Below, one piece after another: positions 1 to 10,648 of a stretch of DNA of 64,000 nucleotides. Source of the stretch: Bacteroidota bacterium (GTDB lineage Bacteria; Bacteroidota; Bacteroidia; Chitinophagales; Chitinophagaceae); contig JAFDYC010000006.1 of the NCBI GenBank assembly GCA_018267625.1, positions 1-64,000 on the forward strand. The letters are read 5' to 3'. The position numbers were made by a program, and so were the translations under genes. A model generated the notes under the pieces. That model was not told the origin of the DNA. It saw only the letters and a list, made by a program, of their open reading frames with translations, and did not search any database. Each line of letters begins with the position of its first letter. The stretch's first letter is position 1.

Positions 1-1282
1 CCGGACCCGCATTCGGGGCCTGGTTGACGTGAACCGTGTCGTTGCGGAAACATCCCACCTTATCCGTAACAGTGACGTAATAAGTAGTGGTGTCATAAGG
101 TGTGGACACCGGGTTTTGGCAGTTGATGCACGAAAGTGTCGCGCCTGCTAAAGGGCCACTCCAGGAATAAGTGTAGGAACTGGCCGAAAGCCCGCCCACA
201 GGAGTAGTAGAAAGGTTGATCGGTGACCCAAACTGCACACAAGGCATTTTGGGTACCGTTTGGAGCGTGAAGTTGGAAACGGTATCCGTATAAATGGTAT
301 CTAAGCATCCTGCAGAACCACCTTTAAAGACACCGTAGAAATAATCCGGTGTGGAAGGGACTCGGGCATCTATGTAGGGGCCGGAGCCGATGAAGGTGCC
401 ATTGCTGGTGTACCAGTCATAATCCTGAGTTACCCCTGTACCGAAAAAGCGGACAATACCGGAGTCCAGATTACAATAAGTCATGGCTGCCTTGTAACTA
501 CCGCAACTGAGAACATCAAAATAGCCATAGCCCCAGTGTCCTCCGGCCGAGCAGTCTAAAGCTTCTACCTGAAGGACAATCGTCTTACCACCTTGCCCCA
601 GGATGGGTAAGGCGCCGCTCGTCCAAGGCAGGTAAATCACCCCAAATCCCGTATCGGAAACCTTAAAGCCATAGATGTTTATCAGGTCAGGAGAAGCAAT
701 AAAATTTTGAATAGCACAAGGAATAGGCTGTCCTGTAGCGCTATCAAAAGCAGTGACCCGGAAAGTAGGACGTTCATACAGTTTATGCGACCAGGTTGAG
801 GAATCTAAATTCCCAAAATCCGGATCCTGTAAAACGCAGGCAAAACGGTAATTGAAGCTATAATCATTGAAGCCCACCGGCACATGGATGTAGTAACGGA
901 TGCGCTCGGCACAAAATAGGGCCGTATCTCTGCCTAGTTTGGCTGCAAAGTTTCCGCCGCCGGGAGGGGTCACCGGGAACTTACCATAGGGGTCCAGTGC
1001 CGGAGGAGCCGTGGTGGCTTCAATAATATGCCGCCCGGCAACCGGACCGCTCACAAAGGGGCTTCCAAATGCAATCTGGTAGGTAGCGGTGCTGCCTGCC
1101 GTAGCAGTGCCCAGCCAGCATTCCCAGTTGCTGAAATCCCCATTTTCAAAATCTACATTAGGGGGGCAGGGAACAGACTGAGCCTGCACTTGCTCCACCT
1201 TACAGGTAATAAGGCTGAAGAATATACAAGCAAAGACCATCAGACGACTTCCGGAACTAGCTCGACGTAGTAGTGGGCTCAT
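1..1282 (-). CDS. Large secreted adhesin-like protein, N-terminal part (runs off the left edge)
   Basis: The minus-strand frame is open from an ATG at 1282 to the window edge, 427 codons with no stop, so the protein is incomplete at its C-terminus. It begins with a basic stretch and a hydrophobic segment (MVFACIFFSLITC), then 'VQAQS', a likely signal peptide cleavage site. The mature part starts 'CPPNVDFENGDFSNW', typical of Bacteroidota extracellular proteins that open with a jelly-roll-like domain. Near the edge comes an Ig/PKD-like unit with 'YSWSGP' and 'TTTYYVTVTDKVGC'. Such proteins are usually exported by the type IX system and end in a sorting domain, which would lie outside this window. 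The function is probably surface adhesion or gliding, inferred from architecture only. Confidence 0.8.
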   Translation of the reverse strand, partial: MSPLLRRASSGSRLMVFACIFFSLITCKVEQVQAQSVPCPPNVDFENGDFSNWECWLGTATAGSTATYQIAFGSPFVSGPVAGRHIIEATTAPPALDPYGKFPVTPPGGGNFAAKLGRDTALFCAERIRYYIHVPVGFNDYSFNYRFACVLQDPDFGNLDSSTWSHKLYERPTFRVTAFDSATGQPIPCAIQNFIASPDLINIYGFKVSDTGFGVIYLPWTSGALPILGQGGKTIVLQVEALDCSAGGHWGYGYFDVLSCGSYKAAMTYCNLDSGIVRFFGTGVTQDYDWYTSNGTFIGSGPYIDARVPSTPDYFYGVFKGGSAGCLDTIYTDTVSNFTLQTVPKMPCVQFGSPINLSTTPVGGLSASSYTYSWSGPLAGATLSCINCQNPVSTPYDTTTYYVTVTDKVGCFRNDTVHVNQAPNAGP

Positions 1283-1627
1283 GATTCAATATTGGGGCTT
1301 ACTTTTTGCTGAAAAAAATTAGTTGCTGCCTTCGGAAAAAGGAAGGTTAATCAATGAAGACAGCATTTTTTCCAAAAAGGTTGGAGAATTTTTTGTGGCG
1401 AATATAATGCTCAGGTTTTGCTTGGTAATCTGATATTTGTCTGCTTTCCGAGACATCTTAACTTGCGGAGAAACTGTATCGGGAACACACAGGCGAAAAA
1501 AAATTTTGAAAATTCACCAACCATTTCTTTTCGATCTCTGTCTTACTCTGTGTTGGCACTATCTAATCTTTGCCCGCACCGAAAAATCTTACATTTAATC
1601 CCTCGAAAAAAAACAAAAACAACTGCC
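1283..1627. other. Intergenic region between divergent genes
   Basis: This AT-rich stretch separates the left-edge adhesin gene from the small exported protein at 1628. The plus-strand frame is open back to 1418, but the translated extension has no protein-like character and precedes an obvious signal peptide, so I treat it as noncoding. A TAATCTTTG sequence near 1563-1571 resembles the Bacteroidota -7 element with one extra base. No RNA gene was recognised. Confidence 0.5.
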
Positions 1628-2041
1628 ATGAAAAAGCTGCTTCTCATTGCTACTCTGCTCTGTGTTTCTTCCGGCTTCACGTTCGCGCAAACTGTATCCA
1701 ACACTGCCAACAAGGCTGCTGAGATAGCACAGATCGACAAAGCCGTTGCCACGAGCAAATCGGAACTTTCTAAAAAAGCCTCCAAACTGGAACACCAACT
1801 AAACAACAATTCCTCCAAGGCTCAGGAGACCGCCGAGGAAGTGTATAAAATGCTCTTGGACGGCATGAACCTTACCCGCAAACAACTGAACGCTACCCTG
1901 CCCGGCGGCAGAGGGGCTGTCAATGAAAAATATCTGGCCTTAGAGATGGCTACTAACAACTTCCGCCTGAATAAGGAAGACGCGCTGAGCCACAAGACGG
2001 AACTTCTGAAAGCGGTTCAGAATTATCAGGCCCGCTACTAA
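1628..2041 (+). CDS. Small exported protein of unknown function
   Basis: 137 residues from the ATG at 1628. This start was chosen over the longer open frame because it gives a classical signal peptide, MKKLLLIATLLCVSSGFTFA, with cleavage before QTVSN. The mature part is about 115 residues, rich in Ala, Lys, Glu and Asn, and looks mostly helical ('KSELSKKASKLEHQL', 'SSKAQETAEEVYKMLLDG'). I do not recognise a family. A strong terminator follows directly at 2064. It is transcribed alone, between the divergent adhesin and convergent pyrG. Confidence 0.75.
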   Translation: MKKLLLIATLLCVSSGFTFAQTVSNTANKAAEIAQIDKAVATSKSELSKKASKLEHQLNNNSSKAQETAEEVYKMLLDGMNLTRKQLNATLPGGRGAVNEKYLALEMATNNFRLNKEDALSHKTELLKAVQNYQARY

Positions 2042-2063
2042 ACAGCTCAAACAAACCTTTACT

Positions 2064-2094
2064 GAAGCAGCCTAAAAGGGCTGCTTCTTTTTTT
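2064..2094 (+). terminator. Rho-independent terminator of the small exported protein gene
   Basis: Perfect stem gaagcagcc / ggctgcttc around a six-base loop, followed by a run of T. It lies 23 bases after the stop at 2041. Confidence 0.9.
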
Positions 2095-2287
2095 CTGAAA
2101 CCAGGGATTGCTGCAGAGTATGTTGTTGGACTGTATTTGGAGGAGAAAGATGGGATTACTTTCTTCCCATTCCGCGAGCAGGCGAACCAAGAAATTCAGC
2201 CGAAAGCTACAATCCTAGTATAAGCTCAGATCGGGCAGCGACAGAAGCTAATTATGGTCTAAATACCGGAAAAAAAGATTCAAAAGT

Positions 2288-3982
<1,695 letters not shown>

Positions 3983-4011
3983 TTAGGTATCGCTTGCGCC
4001 CAGCGGTCGGG

Positions 4012-4019
4012 CAAAGATA
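4012..4019 (-). promoter_or_regulatory. Candidate -7 promoter element of pyrG
   Basis: On the minus strand this reads TATCTTTG, an exact match to the Bacteroidota TAnnTTTG element, about 63 bases upstream of the pyrG start. A TTG lies further upstream, but the spacing is longer than ideal, so only the -7 part is well supported. Confidence 0.5.
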
Positions 4020-4236
4020 CTATGTCATCCTGCTCTCGTTAACCCAAAAAAATTAGGAAGACCCGCGGACAATGAGAAGAAATCCAACTTTTGAAACACA
4101 AGGAAACATCCGTTGCAGCCTGCCCTTAACATGTTTCAGGGACACTCCGATCAACTATATTTTGCTATTCAGTTTTTCACAAAAAAAAGCACACCAATTG
4201 ATGTGCTCCAAAAGCGATTTTTTAAAAAAATACAAC

Positions 4237-4500
4237 CTAAGTGCCGGAAACATGTGTAATAGCTTCATGTTGGGCAAACTGAAACAGCCAAAGCAACACG
4301 ACAAGCAACACGCAAGCTGCCAATAATGCTAGTAATAACGGACGATGCCGTTCAATAGCATCGGCAATTTGTTCTGATAGGGAGGCACTCCAGGTTTTCC
4401 GTTTGTGGTGCCTGCGATGATGGTGGTGGTGATGGGCATGCTGTCGTTCTTCCAGTGAAGTAGGCTGCATACCACCGGGGGCAGTGGGATCAGGTAACAT
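4237..4500 (-). CDS. Small His-rich single-pass membrane protein, unknown function
   Basis: 87 residues. A Pro/Gly-rich N-terminus is followed by a histidine/basic cluster at about 21-35 ('HAHHHHHHRRHHKRK'), an amphipathic stretch, and one strong transmembrane segment at about 55-72 (LLLALLAACVLLVVLLWL). The basic cluster before the membrane segment predicts the N-terminus in the cytosol. The gene lies 59 bases downstream of murI on the same strand and may share its transcript. No family was recognised. The membrane segment argues that it is real. Confidence 0.6.
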   Translation of the reverse strand: MLPDPTAPGGMQPTSLEERQHAHHHHHHRRHHKRKTWSASLSEQIADAIERHRPLLLALLAACVLLVVLLWLFQFAQHEAITHVSGT

Positions 4501-4559
4501 AGTGATAGGGTTGGGTAGCGAGCGGAATTGCCCGCCTTATTCCAGCCCTAATATACTTC

Positions 4560-5384
4560 TCATAAAAATAAATGAGTAGCCCGAAGTGGCTTTTCGAAAA
4601 AAAGACTTCCTTTTTCTTCAAATTCTGATTCATCATCTGTCGTAAAGAACAAGCTGCTGCCTCCCCGGCTTAGTCTGGAATCCATTTCCGGATGACGAAG
4701 GAGGTAATCTGCCAGGCTGGAAGCCACAATATCCCCTTGCGAAATCAGCCGGATATGTTCGGGTAAATATTCCAGGATTTTGGGGCTCAGCAGGGGGTAA
4801 TGCGTACATGCCAGCAGCACCGTGTCTATATCCCGCGACTGCGATAAGAGGCTGCCGAGGTATTTCTCAACCAGATAATCCGCCGCCGGACTATCATGTT
4901 CGCCCGCCTCTATGATGGGCACCCACAAGGGACAGGCCTGCTGATAGACTTTGAGCTGAGGAAATAATTTGGCAATCTCCAGCGGGTATGAGTCGCTTTG
5001 AATGGTGCCTTTTGTGCCCAGCACTCCAACATGGCCAGTCAGTGAATAATTCCCGATCACCTCAGCCGTTGGTCGAATCACGCCCAGCACCCGTTCCTGA
5101 GGATGCAGCGCCGGTAAATCCCGTTGCTGAATATTGCGCAAAGCCTTTGCCGATGCGGTGTTGCAGGCCAAGATAATGAGCGGGCAATGTTGGGCGAACA
5201 TCCACTGCACACACTGCCAGGTGTAGGCATGAATCGTGTCGAAGGAACGACTACCATAGGGTGCTCGGGCATTGTCGCCGAGGTAGAGATAATCGTATTG
5301 GGGTAGTGCTTCGCGGATGGCCCGGAAGACCGTGAGGCCTCCGTATCCGGAGTCAAAAATGCCAATGGGTGCTTGCAGGTTCAA
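4560..5384 (-). CDS. murI: Glutamate racemase
   Basis: 274 residues, normal for the family. It converts L- to D-glutamate for peptidoglycan synthesis in the cytosol. The N-terminus 'GIFDSGYGGLTV' carries Asp11. The two catalytic cysteines are both present, Cys74 in 'LACNTASA' and Cys193 in 'LLACTHYPLL', followed by the conserved His195. The start at 5384 gives a short leader before the first strand of the fold. It runs divergently from the reductase gene at 5514. Confidence 0.96.
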   Translation of the reverse strand: MNLQAPIGIFDSGYGGLTVFRAIREALPQYDYLYLGDNARAPYGSRSFDTIHAYTWQCVQWMFAQHCPLIILACNTASAKALRNIQQRDLPALHPQERVLGVIRPTAEVIGNYSLTGHVGVLGTKGTIQSDSYPLEIAKLFPQLKVYQQACPLWVPIIEAGEHDSPAADYLVEKYLGSLLSQSRDIDTVLLACTHYPLLSPKILEYLPEHIRLISQGDIVASSLADYLLRHPEMDSRLSRGGSSLFFTTDDESEFEEKGSLFFEKPLRATHLFL

Positions 5385-5513
5385 GGGGCTTTTTCTGATA
5401 AACTATATGAGGAAAACTATTCCAGTAAAATGCCTGGCTAAGACAGCCGCAAAGCTCGGTAGCGCATCAATCACATCCTACGAAAGCACTTACCTTTCAA
5501 AAGTAATCGCACT

Positions 5514-6245
5514 ATGCTTCCTCAATGGCAACCCGGCATCGTCCGCCGTATCGAACAGGCCAATGCTGCCACGCGACGCTACTTCATTGAGCTGCCCGAA
5601 ACAGAACAAATCCAATTTAAACCCGGGCAGTTTTTTACCCTCGACCTACCCATTCACGAGCAGCGCAACCGGCGCTGGCGTTCTTACAGCATCGCTTCCG
5701 CACCGGATGGCAGCAACCTCATAGAGCTGGTCATTGTGCTATTAGAAGGCGGGGTGGGCACGCATTATCTCTTCAATGAAATCCATGTAGGCAGCAGCTT
5801 GACCCTGCGCGGTCCTCAGGGGGTTTTTACCCTGCCCGAAAACTTAGCTCAGGATGATTTGTTCCTCATCTGCACCGGCACGGGCGTCGCCCCTTTTCGA
5901 AGCATGGTCGCACACATGTCGGCACAGCCTCCTGAATCAGGCTGGCCTCATGGAAAAGTGCATTTGGTGTATGGCAGTCGTACCCGGCAAGACCTACTCT
6001 ACCGCAGCGAACTGGAACATTATGCCCAATCGCTCCCTCATTTTCAATACCACCCCACTCTCAGCCGCGAAGACTGGGAAGGGCCTCGTGGATATGTTCA
6101 CAGTATTTATGAAGCCCTATGTGCTTCGCGACAGCCGGCACAGTTCATGCTTTGTGGCTGGAAAGTGATGGTGGATGAAGCGAAGGAACGCATCCTCGCT
6201 ATGGGCTACGACCGCAAGCGGATTCATGTGGAGCTGTATGGATGA
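5514..6245 (+). CDS. Ferredoxin/flavodoxin-NADP+ reductase-type FAD oxidoreductase
   Basis: 243 residues with the two-domain ferredoxin-NADP reductase fold. The FAD-binding motif RSYS is at 56-59 inside 'WRSYSIAS', followed by the phosphate-contacting 'GGVGTHYLF'. The NAD(P) domain has 'GTGVAPFRSM' at about 122-131 and a C-terminal 'MLCGWKVMVDEAKERI'. It likely shuttles electrons between NAD(P)H and a small iron-sulfur or flavin protein, but the partner cannot be read from sequence. The gene is followed about 100 bases later by polA on the same strand. Confidence 0.88.
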   Translation: MLPQWQPGIVRRIEQANAATRRYFIELPETEQIQFKPGQFFTLDLPIHEQRNRRWRSYSIASAPDGSNLIELVIVLLEGGVGTHYLFNEIHVGSSLTLRGPQGVFTLPENLAQDDLFLICTGTGVAPFRSMVAHMSAQPPESGWPHGKVHLVYGSRTRQDLLYRSELEHYAQSLPHFQYHPTLSREDWEGPRGYVHSIYEALCASRQPAQFMLCGWKVMVDEAKERILAMGYDRKRIHVELYG

Positions 6246-6343
6246 GCCTGCTCTTTCTTTCCCTGAAAACCTACCTGCCCTGCGGGGTTCATTTTTTCCC
6301 TACCGATTTTTGCCGCAGGCAACAAAAGGCCTGCCGACACCCT

Positions 6344-9184
6344 ATGCCTGCTGATAAAAAACTCTTCCTGCTCGATGCCATGGCGCTGATCTACCGCGCC
6401 TATTTCGCCCTGCAACATGCACCACGCATCACCTCTAAGGGCCGAAACACAAGTGCTCAATTTGGCTTCACCACCACCCTGCTTGACCTCATGAACAAGG
6501 AAAATCCCAGCCATCTGGCTGTCGTTTTTGAAGGTGGGAAAAGTGATACCGATGTGCATCGAACGGCTCAATATGCCGAGTATAAAGCCAACCGCCAGGC
6601 TGCACCCGAAGACATCCGAAATGCCCTGCCCGACATTCAGCGGATTGTTGAAGGCTTTTCCCTGCCTTGCATGTCATACCCTGGCTACGAAGCCGATGAT
6701 GTGATTGGTACGCTAGCTGCTGAAGCCGCACAGTTGGGCTATGAGGTGTATATGGTGACTCCGGATAAAGATTATGGCCAGCTCGTGAGCAATCAGGTAC
6801 GCATCTATAAGCCCGGCTTCCGGGGCGGAGCGCCTGAAATCCTGGGGCCTGAAGAAGTCTGTGCAAAGTGGAATATCCAACGGGTTGATCAGGTGATTGA
6901 CGTGCTCGGACTGATGGGTGATGCGGTGGATAATATACCCGGCATTGCCGGTGTGGGCGAGAAGACCGCAGCCAAGTTGCTGGCGCAATACGACACGCTG
7001 GAAGGTGTGCTGGACGCTGCTGATTCCATCAAAGGAGCCTTGGGTGAGAAAGTACGGGCCGGCAAGGAAATGGCGATACTCAGCAAACAGTTAGCCACCA
7101 TCATCACAGAGGTACCGGTCCGTTTTCATGAAGAAGATTTCCGCGTCAAGGAACGGAACAAAGAAGCCCTCGAAACAATTTTCAATGAGCTGGAATTTCG
7201 AGCTTTAGGCAAGCGGGTATTGGGTGAAACCACCGGTACCCTTCCGCCAAAAGCAGGCACGGCCCTGGAGCTTTTCGGGCCGGCAGCCTCTGCGGATACC
7301 CAGCGCGAACCACCCAAGCCAGACACTGCCGCGGGCATCATCGCCACCCCGGAATGGGAACAGATCCGGAAGATTTCAGACACGCCTCACCACTACCATC
7401 TCATCCGTGAAACGGAAGAAATTGAGTCCCTCGTTCAGACCCTGCTGACGCAATCTGCCTTTGCGTTCGACACCGAAACGAACCACATAGATGCCAACCG
7501 CGCTGAACTGGTCGGCATGTCGTTTTCATGGCAGCAAGCGGAAGCTTATTACGTCTATATCCCTGAAGAACGAACCGCCGCCCTGCAGGTGCTGACGCGC
7601 TTTCAGCCCTTGTTTGACCGTACCGATTTAACCTGGATTGGACAAAACATCAAGTACGATTTCCTCGTGCTGAAATGGTATGGCTTCGAGCCTAAAGGCA
7701 AGCTTTGGGACACCATGTTAGCACACTTCCTCTTTGAGCCGGATGGCAAGCGGAATATGGATGCCTTGTCGCTGAAATACCTCGGCTATGAGCCGGTGAG
7801 CATCGAGACGCTCATCGGCAAAAAAGGCAAAGACCAAATCACGATGCGCCAGGCCAACCTGGAGCAGGTAAAAGAATATGCTGCCGAAGACGCCGATGTG
7901 ACCTGGCAGTTGCAGCAGTGCTTCAAGCCCTTGCTGGACGCATCCGGAGCCGGCAGGCTTTTTACAGAAGTGGAAAACCCTTTAGTGCCCGTGCTTGTGG
8001 ACATGGAGCATGAAGGCGTGGGCATTGATGTGCCCTTCCTGCAAGCCTATTCGAAAGAGTTGGAACGGGATATTCAGGCTGCCGAGGATGCCGTGTTTCA
8101 ACATGCAGGCCTGCGTTTCAATCTGGGTTCGCCCAAGCAACTTGGCGAAGTACTGTTTGACGTATTGAAAATAGAAGGCGGCGGTAAGAAGACGAAAACC
8201 GGGCAATATGCTACTGGCGAAGAAGTGCTTCAAAAGCTGCGCAACCGCCATCCGGTCATTGAAGATATCCTACGCTATCGCCAGCTATCCAAATTAAAGA
8301 GCACCTATGTGGATGCCCTGCCTGCCCTGGTGCATCCGCAAACCGGACGGGTGCATACCTCCTTCAATCAGACGATAGCAGTCACTGGCCGGCTCTCCTC
8401 GGTCAATCCCAACCTACAAAACATTCCCATCCGAAGCGAAGCAGGACGTGAAATCCGGAAAGCATTCATCGCCCGTGGCGAAGGCTGGAAACTTATTTCG
8501 GCAGATTATTCTCAAATCGAGCTGCGCGTGATTGCGGCCCTGGCCGGTGAGGAAGCGATGATAGAAGCCTTCCTCCACAAAAAAGACATCCACACCGCCA
8601 CGGCTGCTGGCGTGTTTGGCGTAGCAGAAAGCGAGGTGACACCGGAGCAACGCCGGCGGGCCAAAGCCGTCAATTTCGGTATTATCTATGGACAGAGTGC
8701 CTTTGGCCTTAGCGAAAGCCTGGGCATCCCGCGCAACGAAGCACGCGACATCATAGACAACTACTTCCGTCAATATCCTTTCATCAAAAAATTCATCGGC
8801 GATCAGATTCAGTTTGCCCGCCAGCACCAGTTTGTGGAGAGCATGATGGGCCGAAAACGCTGGCTTCGTGACATCACCTCAGCCAATCAGACACTGCGCG
8901 GATTTGCCGAACGTAACGCCGTGAACATGCCCATTCAAGGCTCGGCAGCAGACATGATCAAACTAGCCATGATCCGGGTGCAGTCTGCACTAAAAGCCGA
9001 ACACCTGCAAACCCGCATGGTGCTTCAGGTGCACGATGAATTGATTTTCGATGTGCCGGAACATGAGGTAGCCCGAGCCAGTCAACTGATTCAGGAAGGT
9101 ATGTGCGCGGCCTTACCCTTACCCAAGGGAGTGCCTGTGGAAGCCGAAACTGGTGTGGGCGACAACTGGCTGGAGGCCCACTGA
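6344..9184 (+). CDS. polA: DNA polymerase I
   Basis: 946 residues from the ATG at 6344. The frame is open 34 codons further upstream to 6242, overlapping the preceding gene, but the conserved N-terminus 'KKLFLLDAMALIYRAYFAL' begins just after 6344. It carries the 5'-3' exonuclease domain, an apparently intact proofreading domain (D-x-E motif in 'FDTETNHID' near residue 375 and 'YAAEDADVTW'), and polymerase motifs A ('SADYSQIELR', near 720), B ('RRAKAVNFGIIYG', near 770) and C ('QVHDELIFD', near 895). All three activities look functional. It acts in Okazaki fragment processing and repair. Confidence 0.97.
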   Translation: MPADKKLFLLDAMALIYRAYFALQHAPRITSKGRNTSAQFGFTTTLLDLMNKENPSHLAVVFEGGKSDTDVHRTAQYAEYKANRQAAPEDIRNALPDIQRIVEGFSLPCMSYPGYEADDVIGTLAAEAAQLGYEVYMVTPDKDYGQLVSNQVRIYKPGFRGGAPEILGPEEVCAKWNIQRVDQVIDVLGLMGDAVDNIPGIAGVGEKTAAKLLAQYDTLEGVLDAADSIKGALGEKVRAGKEMAILSKQLATIITEVPVRFHEEDFRVKERNKEALETIFNELEFRALGKRVLGETTGTLPPKAGTALELFGPAASADTQREPPKPDTAAGIIATPEWEQIRKISDTPHHYHLIRETEEIESLVQTLLTQSAFAFDTETNHIDANRAELVGMSFSWQQAEAYYVYIPEERTAALQVLTRFQPLFDRTDLTWIGQNIKYDFLVLKWYGFEPKGKLWDTMLAHFLFEPDGKRNMDALSLKYLGYEPVSIETLIGKKGKDQITMRQANLEQVKEYAAEDADVTWQLQQCFKPLLDASGAGRLFTEVENPLVPVLVDMEHEGVGIDVPFLQAYSKELERDIQAAEDAVFQHAGLRFNLGSPKQLGEVLFDVLKIEGGGKKTKTGQYATGEEVLQKLRNRHPVIEDILRYRQLSKLKSTYVDALPALVHPQTGRVHTSFNQTIAVTGRLSSVNPNLQNIPIRSEAGREIRKAFIARGEGWKLISADYSQIELRVIAALAGEEAMIEAFLHKKDIHTATAAGVFGVAESEVTPEQRRRAKAVNFGIIYGQSAFGLSESLGIPRNEARDIIDNYFRQYPFIKKFIGDQIQFARQHQFVESMMGRKRWLRDITSANQTLRGFAERNAVNMPIQGSAADMIKLAMIRVQSALKAEHLQTRMVLQVHDELIFDVPEHEVARASQLIQEGMCAALPLPKGVPVEAETGVGDNWLEAH

Positions 9185-9307
9185 CGCTCGTTTTTCCAAA
9201 GCAGCAACACACTCGCTTCGCACAGCCGGAGTAAGAAGTATTTTTTCTAGCAGTGAATTTTTTTGACGGCTACAACTCCGGAAGCCCGGCAATGAATTTC
9301 TGCCGGC

Positions 9308-9347
9308 AAAAAAAATTCCGGCAGCCCTGAGGACTGCCGGAAAAAAA
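9308..9347 (-). terminator. Bidirectional terminator between polA and the T9SS cargo gene
   Basis: Perfect stem ttccggcag / ctgccggaa with a nine-base loop, flanked by A-runs on both sides. On the minus strand it gives a hairpin plus U-tract 20 bases after the stop of the gene at 9368. On the plus strand the U-tract is weaker. Confidence 0.85.
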
Positions 9348-9367
9348 GTAGTTGGTAACAGCCGTGC

Positions 9368-10564
9368 TTATTCGATGATGATGGAACTGCTGGCAGAAGC
9401 TTCCGCACAAGCCAGGCGGATGGAATAGATGCCAGGAGTGAGACCATTAGGCAGGTTGATGGTGGCCTTCTGAGCATGCTGGAAGGGCAGAGAACCTGCA
9501 GCCACTTGCTGACCGACCATGTTGGTGAGTGTATAGTGCCAGTCGTTGAATTGATTGCCCGGCACTTCGATGTTTAGGCTGCTTTGAGCGGGGTTGGGGT
9601 AGATTTTCACCTGGCTGACGAGGCCTGTTGTTTTCACAGAACTGGGTGCTTCGCCAGTCGCTTTTACTTTTAATTCTGAGGGGGTGCCGTAGGTGTTATC
9701 CGTGTATTCCATGGCAGCAATCGGAGTGGCATCAGAGGCAGCATAAAACAGGATTTTATAGGAACCGCTCAATTGTCCCTGAGCCAGGCCAAAGTTGCTG
9801 AGTAAAGCAGCCGGAGCGGGGGCTCCGCCGAGGTAGAATGAATCTGTAATCTCTTCAGAATACCGCACCTGAAGTACTGGAATCCAGACTGAATTTCCAC
9901 CGGCCTTGAGCGCAACCCTTATTTTACCCCAGCCCATTACGGAGTCTATAGTTGTCCGGGAGCTTCTGCGTTCACCAGGAGTGTGATTCAAGCTCATGGC
10001 TGCAACGGTCAGGCTGAACAGGGTAGTATATTTTGTGTTCGCCGACATCCAGGAAGAGTCCGCAGAAGCCGGGAACTTGATGTCCGTAATTTGGGGCAAG
10101 TAGGTAATAGTCTGGGCCGGGAACACGAGGCTGTCGTTGGTGCCTCCGGTTACCGCACCGATGAATATGGCTGTTGCGGTGGACATGTTTTCGCCCATAG
10201 AGATCAGACCTCCGCCGCTGAGTTGTTTATAGACATCGGAATTATAGCTGAGAGCACCGCTGGCAAAAGAATAATGGGAAGGCTCATAGTAGCTGGCTCC
10301 GGGGAAGGGATTGCCCGAAGTAGGAGGATTCAGCCTTTCTCTTTGCAGGAATGTTGTTGCGTAGGTTGCCAGGCTCAAATCCCAACTTGCATTGGCAGCA
10401 GGAGTACCCAAATTAGCGAAGCTGCTAAAGTTGTTCACAATACCCAAAGTGTCTGCATTGTTTGTAGCGTAGCCCGTGTTCGTGAGCGTGATAGGACTTT
10501 GCGCCCGCACACTCCCTGAAGCCATTAGGAAAGCAGCCAGAGTAGCAAATACAACTTGTTTCAT
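9368..10564 (-). CDS. T9SS cargo protein with C-terminal sorting domain (paralogue 1)
   Basis: 398 residues. The N-terminus MKQVVFATLAAFLMASGSVRA is a signal peptide cleaved before QSPITL. The central region is beta-rich, of unknown fold, with 'TPAANASWDLS' near residue 55. The last 80 or so residues form a type A T9SS sorting domain: 'VKIYPNPAQSSLNIEVPG', then 'LTNMVGQQV', 'NGLTPGIYSIRL'. The protein should be exported by Sec, moved across the outer membrane by the Gld/Por machinery and attached or released. The gene upstream at 10649 encodes a clear paralogue. No enzymatic motif was seen. Confidence 0.85.
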   Translation of the reverse strand: MKQVVFATLAAFLMASGSVRAQSPITLTNTGYATNNADTLGIVNNFSSFANLGTPAANASWDLSLATYATTFLQRERLNPPTSGNPFPGASYYEPSHYSFASGALSYNSDVYKQLSGGGLISMGENMSTATAIFIGAVTGGTNDSLVFPAQTITYLPQITDIKFPASADSSWMSANTKYTTLFSLTVAAMSLNHTPGERRSSRTTIDSVMGWGKIRVALKAGGNSVWIPVLQVRYSEEITDSFYLGGAPAPAALLSNFGLAQGQLSGSYKILFYAASDATPIAAMEYTDNTYGTPSELKVKATGEAPSSVKTTGLVSQVKIYPNPAQSSLNIEVPGNQFNDWHYTLTNMVGQQVAAGSLPFQHAQKATINLPNGLTPGIYSIRLACAEASASSSIIIE

Positions 10565-10594
10565 GTGAGTAGCTCTGGTTTTATAGAGCTAATA

Positions 10595-10602
10595 CAAATT
10601 TA
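10595..10602 (-). promoter_or_regulatory. Candidate -7 promoter element of T9SS paralogue 1
   Basis: The minus strand reads TAAATTTG, an exact TAnnTTTG, about 30 bases upstream of the ATG at 10564. A TTTG sits 15 bases further upstream, slightly closer than the usual 17-20. Its presence suggests the two tandem paralogues can be transcribed separately. Confidence 0.45.
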
Positions 10603-10648
10603 GTGAGTGAAGTCGTTCAAATAGAGGATAGTTTTATCCTGCAACCTG

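Noticed and set aside
1418-1627. N-terminal extension of the small exported protein
   Set aside because: The internal ATG at 1628 begins a classical signal peptide; the extension is not protein-like and crosses the likely promoter region.
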